This document shows positions 1 to 5,931 of a stretch of DNA of 17,682 nt, one piece after another (position 1 is the first letter of the stretch; every line of letters begins with the position of its first letter). The notes under the pieces are model-generated. The model ran no database searches and was not told where the DNA came from. It saw nothing but the letters and a program-made list of their open reading frames with translations. The position numbers and the translations under genes are program-made. The stretch comes from Gp6-AA40 sp046765795 (GTDB lineage Bacteria > Acidobacteriota > Vicinamibacteria > Vicinamibacterales > UBA2999): positions 1 to 17,682 of the forward strand of contig JBKPRH010000211.1 in NCBI GenBank assembly GCA_046765795.1, written 5' to 3'.

Positions 1-407
1 CAGCTCGACACGGCGCGCGTGTAGGCCATCTGCGCCGTGCCGTTCCCGACAACTCCGAGCACGAAAAAGATTGCGTAGAGATGCCAAAGATGGGGCGTCA
101 GCAGCGATAAAGAGGCGAATGCCGCGCCAAAGACGATGAGACACGGCACGATGATGCGTGTCGGATTGACGCGATCGAAAAAATATCCGAGTGGGGGCGA
201 ACAAACGGCCACGGTGATCGCGGCGACGCCAAATGCCGCCGATACCGACTCGCGCGACCAGCCGAACTCCCCGGCCAACGGCTTGAGCAGCACGCCGAAT
301 GTGTAGACAAGGAGCGAGGCGAAGCTAACGAAGACACCAACGCTCGCCGCACCCGCAACCCGCCAGCCCTCATAGCGGATATGTGTTTCAGGAGAGGAGT
401 CCGTCAC
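1..407 (-). CDS. MFS transporter, N-terminal part (cut by window edge)
   Basis: About 135 residues are readable on the minus strand, running off the left edge. The protein has a short hydrophilic start followed by hydrophobic segments typical of the first helices of a major facilitator: VGVFVSFASLLVYTFGVLL, then a cytoplasmic patch with GEFGWSRESVS, a second segment AAFGVAAITVAVCSPPLGYFF, and the loop FDRVNPTR. That loop resembles the MFS motif A (G-x-x-x-D-R-x-x-x-R) between helices 2 and 3. Helices 3 and 4 follow (IIVPCLIVFGAAFASLSLL and LYAIFFVLGVVGNGTAQM). The likely start is GTG at 407, because no in-frame ATG precedes the first helix; a TTG lies further upstream. Substrate cannot be told. 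The fragment resembles MFS proteins of the monocarboxylate/oxalate-like type. It diverges from the gene at 539. Confidence 0.85.
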   Translation of the reverse strand, partial: MTDSSPETHIRYEGWRVAGAASVGVFVSFASLLVYTFGVLLKPLAGEFGWSRESVSAAFGVAAITVAVCSPPLGYFFDRVNPTRIIVPCLIVFGAAFASLSLLTPHLWHLYAIFFVLGVVGNGTAQMAYTRAVSS

Positions 408-538
408 GCCCGCGAACTGTAGCGAGCGTGCAGACAAACACTCAATACTGCGATTTGGTTACGTTCTTGCGTACCAAACGCCCGCTCAGCAGGGTAGACT
501 GCTAGTGGTAACACCTCACTCTTGAAGAGGTATCGGCC

Positions 539-1834
539 ATGAGTTCACGCTCGCGCATTCGAGGCTTTGCCTATCTTTGCCTCGTTTTCTTCCTAGGAAT
601 CGGATCCCCAGTTCCAGCATCGGCAGATGACGCCGGCGAAGCGGCTGCCGCCGCACAGCAGCAGCCGCAGGCAACAACTGACTATCGACCCATCCGGCGG
701 CTCGGAGGTGCCACGCGTTTTACCAGGCCTGTCAACACCGTCGACGCGCTGCAGAAGATGTTTTCGCAGGCGCGCATCCAGAGCGATGTCCGCGCAGTGC
801 TCGAGATGGGTAACCTGGGCGCCAACACCGCGGAGGTCAATAAGATCCTCGCCGGCGGCATGGTGATGGAAACGACGATCGCGCCAGGGACACGGATCGA
901 ATGGATGGCGCTCCGTCGGTCCGGCAAGCCCGCCACTGTGACCAGAGTGCAGTGGGGGGGCGACAAGCCACTCGAAGGCTATCAGTTCGTCATCGACAAC
1001 CTCTCGGAGACGTTGACGTTCTTCGTGCCGAAGATCTGCGGCAACATCTCACTCCTCAGCCGCGAGCCAAGCCGTGAAGCGGCGCGGCTCGCCGAGGAGG
1101 CGAAGAGAGCGGCAGCGGCGAAAGCGGCCGCGGAAGAAGCCGCGAGGAAGGCGGACGAAGCGCGCAGAGCGGAAGAGGCGCGCAAGGCCGAAGAAGCGCG
1201 AAAGGCTGCGGAGGCCCAGAGGGCCGAAGAGGCGCGCAAGGCCGACGAGGCCGCGAAGGCAGCAGCTGCAAAGAGGGCTGCGGAGGCCGCCGCGAAGAAA
1301 GCCGAAGAGGATCGGCTGGCCGCGGAAGACCAGGCACTGACATACCGACCGTTCTTCGCCGGGTACTTTGGCAAGCAGCAGCGGCAGTACGACGAAGACG
1401 ATCCGGCAGGCCTCGGATTCACCCATCCGGATAACACGGTGTCCGCCTTCGGCGACCAGCTGTTCGGCGTCAAGGGTGGCATGCAGGTCCGCGTCTTCGG
1501 AGACTTCGAGAGCGGCTTCATGTTCACTCCGGCGATTGGTGTCGCGATCAATCTCGATGAAACCGATCGCACGAGCCTCTTTGGTGACCTCGAGGTCGGC
1601 TACACCTTCGCGCGCGGAATCTCGCTGGGCACCGGCCTCACGCTGTGGGACTTCACGCATGGCGACCAGTTCACATTTGGATGGCTCGGCACGGCGGGGT
1701 TCCCGGTGTGGAAGAACACGACGAAGAGGCACAGGCTCGACTTCAGCGTCGAGTGGCGACAGTTCTTCGATCGCATGAGCGACCCGGATGTGAACTATCA
1801 GTTCTGGGGCGGGCTCAGATACATGTTCAAGTAA
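539..1834 (+). CDS. Exported protein with TolA-like coiled coil and C-terminal outer-membrane-barrel-like domain
   Basis: The product is 431 aa. Residues 1-29 form a signal peptide (RSRIRGF n-region, hydrophobic core, probable cleavage after PASA29). Residues about 45-175 form a globular domain I do not recognise, ending in FFVPKICGNISLLS. Residues about 178-265 are an Ala/Glu/Lys/Arg-rich helix of hexapeptides such as ARKAEE and AQRAEE, as in TolA/IgA-protease-like coiled coils. Residues about 268-431 alternate Gly, aromatic and hydrophobic residues (GLGFTHP, FGDFESGFMF, GDLEVGYTF, ending GLRYMFK), which suggests outer-membrane beta-strands. An envelope role that spans the periplasm is inferred. 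The start is supported by GAAGAGG eight bases upstream of ATG. The coiled-coil region looks like TolA by composition only, and no tol/pal genes are nearby. The exact function is unknown. Confidence 0.8.
   Translation: MSSRSRIRGFAYLCLVFFLGIGSPVPASADDAGEAAAAAQQQPQATTDYRPIRRLGGATRFTRPVNTVDALQKMFSQARIQSDVRAVLEMGNLGANTAEVNKILAGGMVMETTIAPGTRIEWMALRRSGKPATVTRVQWGGDKPLEGYQFVIDNLSETLTFFVPKICGNISLLSREPSREAARLAEEAKRAAAAKAAAEEAARKADEARRAEEARKAEEARKAAEAQRAEEARKADEAAKAAAAKRAAEAAAKKAEEDRLAAEDQALTYRPFFAGYFGKQQRQYDEDDPAGLGFTHPDNTVSAFGDQLFGVKGGMQVRVFGDFESGFMFTPAIGVAINLDETDRTSLFGDLEVGYTFARGISLGTGLTLWDFTHGDQFTFGWLGTAGFPVWKNTTKRHRLDFSVEWRQFFDRMSDPDVNYQFWGGLRYMFK
1139..1306 (+). repeat. Imperfect 18-bp coding repeat (hexapeptide coiled coil)
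   Basis: Within the gene at 539, this segment encodes about nine imperfect hexapeptides of the form A-R/Q-K/R-A-E/D-E (residues about 201-256). The nucleotide units (for example GCGCGCAAGGCCGAAGAA) are similar but not identical, so this is a coding low-complexity repeat that may vary in copy number between strains. Confidence 0.7.
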
Positions 1835-1895
1835 GAGGAAACGGAGTTTGCGGAGGTAGCGGATCAACCGTTACCTCCGAATCCTCCGTTGCCTC
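1835..1895. terminator. Long inverted repeat between convergent genes, probable bidirectional terminator
   Basis: The arms 1835-1862 and 1868-1895 (28 nt each) match at 23 of 28 positions, around a 5-nt loop ATCAA. The inner 12 bp (CGGAGGTAGCGG, one G-U) are continuous. The hairpin begins directly after the stop of the plus-strand gene and ends seven bases before the stop of the minus-strand gene at 1903, the position expected for a shared terminator. No T-tract follows on either side, so rho-independent action is not certain; RNA 3'-end protection is an alternative. Confidence 0.55.
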
Positions 1896-1902
1896 TGACA
1901 GA

Positions 1903-2553
1903 TCACTTGCGACCAAGCGCCTCGTAATCAGACGGCGTATCGACGTCCCTCACACATCCTTCATCATCGACAGGCACGTTCACGATCTCGTGTTCGTGCG
2001 CACGCACCACTGACTTCGCACCCGCATCGAGCGGCGCGCGGCGGATCTCGTCGAGCACAGCGCGATCGAAGATGACGGGATGCCCGTGCTGATCGCCGAT
2101 CGCCGGACGAACGATCGGCGCGCGCGAGCGGCGCCACTCGTCGATCACGGCGATCACCGTCGAGACACGGACGAGCGGCACATCGACGAGCGTCATCATC
2201 AACGCCTCGGTGCGCGGTGTCACCACAGCATCCATACCGGCGAGCAGTGACGACAACTGACCTCGCGATGGATCGGGATTGCGAACGATGCGAGGCGCAG
2301 GCATCACACGATCGCGCGTCAGCGCGTCGATCACCGCGTCGTGATGCCGGCCGGTGACGATGACCAGGTCGTGAACATCAGACGCACGCAACGTACGCAC
2401 AATGCGAGCAATGAAACTGTCGCCGTCGTCAGGTGTGATGAGCGTGGCCTTCGGCGCGCCCATACGCGAAGAATCGCCGGCGGCGAGAATCACAGCGGAG
2501 AGCACGCGCCATGGTAATGCCACGGCGCGCGACGGTAATGCCGTGGCCCTCAT
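1903..2553 (-). CDS. MobA/MocA-like NTP transferase (molybdenum cofactor cytidylyl/guanylyltransferase type)
   Basis: The 216-aa product has the nucleotide-binding signature of the MobA-like NTP transferase family: LAAGDSSRMGAPK at residues 23-35 (family form LAAGxSxRMGxxK), then RNPDPSRGQLSSLLAGM, and a metal-binding aspartate in TLVDVPLV (D124). Later come GHPVIF and DVDTPSDYE, both usual in this family. The best guess is a MocA-type enzyme that attaches a nucleotide to molybdopterin, which fits moaE and moaD elsewhere in the window, but related enzymes act on sugar or alcohol phosphates. The ATG at 2553 adds a 16-residue extension before the conserved core. GTG at 2505 (protein beginning VLSAVILAAG) is a plausible shorter start. 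The sequence encoding the extension carries two copies of GGTAATGCC, so it may not be translated. Confidence 0.8.
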   Translation of the reverse strand: MRATALPSRAVALPWRVLSAVILAAGDSSRMGAPKATLITPDDGDSFIARIVRTLRASDVHDLVIVTGRHHDAVIDALTRDRVMPAPRIVRNPDPSRGQLSSLLAGMDAVVTPRTEALMMTLVDVPLVRVSTVIAVIDEWRRSRAPIVRPAIGDQHGHPVIFDRAVLDEIRRAPLDAGAKSVVRAHEHEIVNVPVDDEGCVRDVDTPSDYEALGRK

Positions 2554-2606
2554 GTGAAGCCCTGCTATTCGTATAACTTACGGACAACGAACGGCTTTGG
2601 GCGTGC

Positions 2607-2636
2607 TTGACTTCGCAGAGGCGTCTTCCCTACACT
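2607..2636 (+). promoter_or_regulatory. Sigma70-like promoter of the cold-shock gene
   Basis: TTGACT (2607-2612) and TACACT (2631-2636) are separated by 18 bp, close to the TTGACA/TATAAT consensus. Transcription would begin near 2643, giving a leader of about 30 nt that holds the Shine-Dalgarno GGAGGG at 2660-2665, eight bases before the ATG at 2674. Confidence 0.65.
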
Positions 2637-2673
2637 GGCCCAGCTTCTGGCGAAGCATCGGAGGGACACGGCT

Positions 2674-2880
2674 ATGCCGACCGGCACAATCGCTCGTCTG
2701 CTCATCGACAAGGGCTTCGGCTTTATTCGCGATGAGAGCGGTATCGAGCACTTTTTTCATCGCAGCGCCGTACGCCAGGCGGTCTTCGAGCTGCTGCGCG
2801 AGGGACAGCGCGTTGAGTTCACGGCGGAGGAATCCACCAAGGGCCCACGCGCCGGAGACGTTCGTCTCATCGAAGGCTGA
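2674..2880 (+). CDS. Cold-shock domain protein (CspA-like)
   Basis: The 68-aa product is one cold-shock domain, the usual length for this family. It shows the RNA-binding motif RNP1 as KGFGFI (residues 13-18) and RNP2 as EHFFHR (25-30), and keeps the opening G-T-I pattern and the G-Q-R-V-E-F strand. The family binds single-stranded RNA or DNA and acts as an RNA chaperone in the cytoplasm. The second half is more basic and less Gly-rich than E. coli CspA (AVRQAVFELLREGQ), resembling the divergent short CSD proteins of Acidobacteria and Proteobacteria. The start is set by GGAGGG eight bases upstream. The gene stands alone with its own promoter. Temperature regulation cannot be told from the leader, which is too short for a long CspA-type 5' UTR. 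Confidence 0.9.
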   Translation: MPTGTIARLLIDKGFGFIRDESGIEHFFHRSAVRQAVFELLREGQRVEFTAEESTKGPRAGDVRLIEG

Positions 2881-2899
2881 GCCCCGCGCCCGGGGATAA

Positions 2900-2915
2900 C
2901 CGGCCTAGAGGCCGG
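2900..2915. repeat. Perfect 6-bp inverted repeat after the cold-shock gene
   Basis: CCGGCC-TAGA-GGCCGG forms a GC-only stem with a 4-nt loop 20 bp after the stop codon, followed by CTAAAATCC. It may act as a weak terminator for the plus-strand gene. It also has the same design (GC stem, 4-nt loop) as the stem-loops near 8979, 11922 and 13985. There is no T-run. Confidence 0.45.
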
Positions 2916-2965
2916 CTAAAATCCACGTCGCCGCCCGTCGCTCCCGCCCTCACGCAATCCCGAGT

Positions 2966-3679
2966 CTACGAGAACCAGCGGCGCCACACGGATGACGACT
3001 TTAGTGTGCCCGTCGCGGGGTGCAACACCAGCACCTCGTCGGCGGCGACACGCGCGAAGTCGTGATCCGCGGTCAGCACCAGTGCGGACATTCCGCGAGC
3101 GCGGACGATACGCTGGAGATCTGCGCCAAAACGCGCGGCTTCCTCGGGAGCGAGCGTCGCATTGGGATGCTCGGCCAGCAACACGTTCGGATTCAGTGCC
3201 AGCGCGCGGCCCAACCGCAGACGCAAACGGCCGAGCGGCGGCAGGACTCCGCTTTGACGCTGGAGATCTGATCTGTCAAACCCGATTTCGTCGGCGAGGG
3301 CGGCGACGCGCGTCTTGAGATCCGCCGACAGATCCTCCACTGACAAGGAGTACGGGATCGCCAGGTTCTGCTCGACAGTGAACTGCTCGACCAGCACCGC
3401 ACGCTCCGTCAGCAGGCCGAAGCGATCGAGCGTCTGCAGCCAGGACTCGCGATCGGCGATCGTAGTCGTGAGCTGACCGAACACCCTGATCTCACCACTG
3501 TCGGGCACTATAGCGGCGGTGATCAAATCGACGAGAATCTCCGCCGTCATGCTGTCGAACCCGCAGAGGGCGAGCGTCTGGCCTGCCTGCAGGTCAAGCG
3601 ACTCGATCCGCAGCGGGCGCAAGCTGCGATAGTCCTTGGTGATCTTGCGGATCTGAACGAGGCTGTCAGGCGGCGGCAT
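2966..3679 (-). CDS. ABC-ATPase-like protein with degenerate ATP-binding motifs
   Basis: The 237-aa product starts at ATG 3679, overlapping the end of the PHP gene by 14 nt; an upstream in-frame start lies inside the PHP gene and is less likely. The fold pattern follows an ABC nucleotide-binding domain: VQIRKITKDY, LRIESLDLQAGQTLALCG, the PDSGEIRVFG strand, a FTVEQNLAIPYSL Q-loop-downstream region as in MlaF/FtsE-type ATPases, and TADHDFA for the H-loop. Key residues are lost. The Walker A site reads CGFDSMTAEI (residues 39-48) with no P-loop lysine or glycines, the LSGGQ signature reads SGVLPPLG (143-150), and Walker B reads NVLLAEHP (165-172) with Ala for Asp. It probably does not hydrolyse ATP as a normal ABC protein would. 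No permease is adjacent. A structural or regulatory role is inferred only. Confidence 0.75.
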   Translation of the reverse strand: MPPPDSLVQIRKITKDYRSLRPLRIESLDLQAGQTLALCGFDSMTAEILVDLITAAIVPDSGEIRVFGQLTTTIADRESWLQTLDRFGLLTERAVLVEQFTVEQNLAIPYSLSVEDLSADLKTRVAALADEIGFDRSDLQRQSGVLPPLGRLRLRLGRALALNPNVLLAEHPNATLAPEEAARFGADLQRIVRARGMSALVLTADHDFARVAADEVLVLHPATGTLKSSSVWRRWFS

Positions 3680-4505
3680 GTCGATGCCGTGCCGCGTGCA
3701 GCCGCTGCCAGCACTCGGACGGCAGCGTGGAGCATCCGATCGACACACCATGCGCCGGGTCGCCGTGGTAATCGGATCCGCCGGTGATCAGGAGACCGAG
3801 ATCGTCAGCCATGCGGTGGTAGCGATCGGCAGCCGCCGCATCGTGATCGGAGTGATAGGCCTCGAGTGCATCGAGACCGGCGTTGCGCAACGCGGGAATT
3901 CTGGCGTCGATCTGCGTGCGTCCGGGATGCGCCAGCGACGCCAGTCCACCCGCGCGATGAATCGTGTCGATCACGGCCTCAGGCGACGGCCCGGAACGCG
4001 GCACGAATGCCGGGAGATTGGGGCCGAGCCATTTATCGAACGCCTCACGCGTATCGGCGACGTGACCGGCGGCCACCATTGCACGCGCGACTTGTGGTCT
4101 GCCGATCGCGCGGTTGCTCTGCTGCCCGACGGCCGCCAGCGCCTCGCTCAGATCGACGGGCATCCCGAGTTCGGTGAGGCGTCCAGCGATCGCGCGCACA
4201 CGATCGACACGCGTGCGACGTTGCCCGGCGAGAAACTCCCGGAACGATGCATCAGTTGTCTGTAGGAAGTAGCCGAGTACGTGAACATCGCGGCCACCTT
4301 CGACGGCCGTGATCTCGATACCAGGGATAGCCTCGATCCCGCGTTCCGCGGCGCGCACGCGCACCTCTTCGACTGACCCGGTCGTGTCGTGATCGGTCGC
4401 CGCCATCACCGCGATGCCCGCGGCGGCAGCGTGTTCGACGAGCTCCAGCGGACTGCAGCGGCCGTCGGATGCGGTGGTATGAAGGTGAAGATCGACGCGC
4501 TTCAC
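3666..4505 (-). CDS. PHP-domain phosphoesterase (nucleoside 3',5'-bisphosphate phosphatase / RNase AM-like)
   Basis: The 279-aa product carries the full set of PHP metal motifs: DLHLHT (H7, H9), SDG, TDHDTT (D38, H39), PGIEIT (E64), HVLGY (H75), SLAHPGR, AYHSDHD and GGSDYHG. Family members of this size (E. coli YciV/RnaAM, Chromobacterium CV1693) are trinuclear-metal enzymes that remove the 3' phosphate of pAp-type nucleotides or degrade short 5'-phosphorylated RNA. That activity is the likeliest, by family. The start is GTG at 4505, giving a 4-nt GTGA overlap with the stop of the Fur-rubrerythrin gene, so translation is probably coupled. It is the third gene of the erpA operon. Removal of pAp, a sulfur-assimilation by-product, would fit a redox/Fe-S neighbourhood, but that link is an inference. 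Confidence 0.85.
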   Translation of the reverse strand: MKRVDLHLHTTASDGRCSPLELVEHAAAAGIAVMAATDHDTTGSVEEVRVRAAERGIEAIPGIEITAVEGGRDVHVLGYFLQTTDASFREFLAGQRRTRVDRVRAIAGRLTELGMPVDLSEALAAVGQQSNRAIGRPQVARAMVAAGHVADTREAFDKWLGPNLPAFVPRSGPSPEAVIDTIHRAGGLASLAHPGRTQIDARIPALRNAGLDALEAYHSDHDAAAADRYHRMADDLGLLITGGSDYHGDPAHGVSIGCSTLPSECWQRLHAARHRHAAA

Positions 4506-5479
4506 CGCGCGCTCACGCGTGCAGTGGCAGACGACGAGCGAGTGCGGCGTGTGCGGCCTTGTCGTTTGACGAGCGCACGGTATTCACGAATCAGCAGATC
4601 GAGATGATCGCGCTCTTCGTCGGCGAATTCGAGGAAGATCTGCTTGCCTTCCGAATCCTCGAAGCGCTCGCCGTACTTCTTGAAGAACCGATGCGAGCCG
4701 CGCTCACAGCGGATACCGATCATCAATGCCTGCTGATCGTTGACGCCGCGCATCAGGCGATCCGCGCCTTCGGCGAACAACCCGTTCGCGGCGCCCTTGA
4801 AGAACAGGAACGTCGGGCGCGATTCGAGCTGCGGATCGCGACGCAGCAGCTCGGCGTAGCGCGTCTCGAGCTTGCCGAGATGTTCCTTCTCCTCCAACGC
4901 CAGGTCCTGGAAGACCTTTCGACCGCGGGCGTCTTTCGTCACCTTGGCCGCGCGCGTGTAGAAATCGAGACCGCTGCGCTCGGTCGCAATCGCAATGCGC
5001 AGCGCGTCACGCGCAAAGACGAGATCCGTGTGACCGCCTTCGAGGCTCGAGGTGCGTCCAGTGCGGCACTCCTCACACGTGCCGTAGATCTGGACGACGC
5101 TCTGCGAGGCGGAGAAATTTCTGGCCGCCGCGACTTCCTCAACGAGCCCTTCGATGTCGGAGCTGAGGAATTCGAACGACCGATGACAGGTTTTGCAAAT
5201 GAGATGGAAGTGCCGCGGCTGGCGATACGAATGCTCGAAACGGAATCGGCCTTCGCCGAAATCGACCTTGCGAGCGATGCCAGCGTCCACCATCCACTGC
5301 AAGGTGCGATAGACGGTGGCGCGGCTGATGCGGTGGTCTTCCTTGCGAATCAGATCGACGAGATCGTCGGCGCTGAGATGACCTTCCTGACGCAAGAAGA
5401 CGTTGACAATCTGCTCCCGCTTACTGGAGCGCTTGCCGCCCGTCGGCGTCAGTCTGCTGAGATCAGGGAGGGAACTCAC
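4502..5479 (-). CDS. Fur-family regulator fused to a rubrerythrin-like di-iron domain
   Basis: The 325-aa product has two parts. Residues about 20-140 are a Fur/PerR-type repressor: a winged helix with HLSADDLVDLIRKEDHRISRATVYRTL, then the dimer/metal domain with HFHLICKTC (H90, H92, C95, C98) and GTCEEC (C135, C138), the paired CxxC structural zinc site. Residues about 152-306 are a ferritin-like four-helix domain with the complete di-iron pattern: E167, E197-x-x-H200, E259 and E289-x-x-H292. No rubredoxin domain follows, and the tail (307-325) is Arg/Ser-rich. Stand-alone Fur proteins are about 140-150 aa, so the second domain is a real addition in one uninterrupted frame. The start is GTG at 5479, 27 nt after the erpA stop. 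The inferred role is iron or peroxide sensing, with the di-iron domain as peroxidase or second sensor. Confidence 0.85.
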   Translation of the reverse strand: MSSLPDLSRLTPTGGKRSSKREQIVNVFLRQEGHLSADDLVDLIRKEDHRISRATVYRTLQWMVDAGIARKVDFGEGRFRFEHSYRQPRHFHLICKTCHRSFEFLSSDIEGLVEEVAAARNFSASQSVVQIYGTCEECRTGRTSSLEGGHTDLVFARDALRIAIATERSGLDFYTRAAKVTKDARGRKVFQDLALEEKEHLGKLETRYAELLRRDPQLESRPTFLFFKGAANGLFAEGADRLMRGVNDQQALMIGIRCERGSHRFFKKYGERFEDSEGKQIFLEFADEERDHLDLLIREYRALVKRQGRTRRTRSSSATARVSAR

Positions 5480-5506
5480 GCGGGGCCCTGACCTTTCCCT
5501 GAGTGG

Positions 5507-5830
5507 TTAAACGCTAAACGAAGAACCGCAGCCACACGTAGACGTCGCGTTTGGATTCTTGATCGTGAATCCACCGCCCGTTACGGTGTCAACGAAATCG
5601 ACTTCGGCGCCCTTCAGATAACTGATGCTGACCGGATCCACGAACAGCCGAACGCCGTTCGACTCGTAGACCTGGTCGCCCGCGCCGCCGCCTTCCTCGA
5701 TCATCAGACCGTACTGGAAGCCCGAGCACCCGCCACCCTGCACGAATACGCGCAGGCCGCTGCCCGCCTTGCCTTCCTCAGCCAGCAGCTCGTTGATCTT
5801 CGTCGCTGCCGTGGGGGACACGTTAATCAT
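5507..5830 (-). CDS. erpA: A-type iron-sulfur cluster carrier (ErpA/IscA/HesB family)
   Basis: The 107-aa product has the three conserved cysteines of A-type carriers: GGGCSGFQYG (C35) and the C-terminal CGCG (C99, C101). These bind and pass Fe-S clusters to apo-proteins. ErpA cannot be strictly told from IscA or SufA by sequence; the ESNGVRLFVDPVSISYLKGAEVDFVD stretch and the absence of isc/suf genes alongside favour the ErpA-like assignment. It is the first gene of the operon erpA, fur-rubrerythrin, PHP, ABC-like. A GGAGAG site stands just upstream of the ATG and a good promoter lies at 5859-5888. The neighbouring class I fumarase (5932-7452) is itself a [4Fe-4S] enzyme and a possible client. 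Confidence 0.88.
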   Translation of the reverse strand: MINVSPTAATKINELLAEEGKAGSGLRVFVQGGGCSGFQYGLMIEEGGGAGDQVYESNGVRLFVDPVSISYLKGAEVDFVDTVTGGGFTIKNPNATSTCGCGSSFSV

Positions 5831-5858
5831 CGATGTCTCTCCGTTGAAACCAGCCAGA

Positions 5859-5888
5859 ATTATACCGTCCGGCCGAGCGGTCGGGCAA
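5859..5888 (-). promoter_or_regulatory. Sigma70-like promoter of the erpA operon
   Basis: On the minus strand TTGCCC (5888-5883) and a consensus TATAAT (5864-5859) are spaced by 18 bp. The start of transcription would fall about 20 nt before the ATG at 5830, leaving room for the GGAGAG ribosome site. It would drive erpA and the three genes behind it. I see no clear 19-bp Fur box over it. Confidence 0.65.
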
Positions 5889-5931
5889 GCACGTCCGCCC
5901 GGTACGGCCAGTGTATCTCACTCAGCCGCCA

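Noticed and set aside
407..538. Sigma70 promoter for the gene at 539
   Set aside because: TAGACT at 495 has no acceptable -35 at 16-19 bp spacing (TTGCGT at 467 is 22 bp away), so no promoter is claimed.
1049..1867. 272-codon open frame on the minus strand opposite the coiled-coil gene
   Set aside because: Its Leu/Arg/Ala-rich low-complexity product is the mirror of the Ala/Glu/Lys repeat; the plus-strand frame has signal peptide and ribosome site.
2966..3679. Ordinary MlaF/FtsE ABC ATPase
   Set aside because: The ATP-binding motifs are missing and there is no adjacent permease, so a standard transporter label would mislead.
4469..5491. 340-codon open frame on the plus strand opposite the Fur-rubrerythrin gene
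   Set aside because: It lies antisense to a gene with clear family motifs; its translation shows no recognisable domain, and such long shadow frames are common in GC-rich DNA.
5831..5931. Fur box in the erpA promoter region
   Set aside because: I could not find a convincing 19-bp GATAATGATAATCATTATC-like site; only TATAAT of the -10 resembles it.
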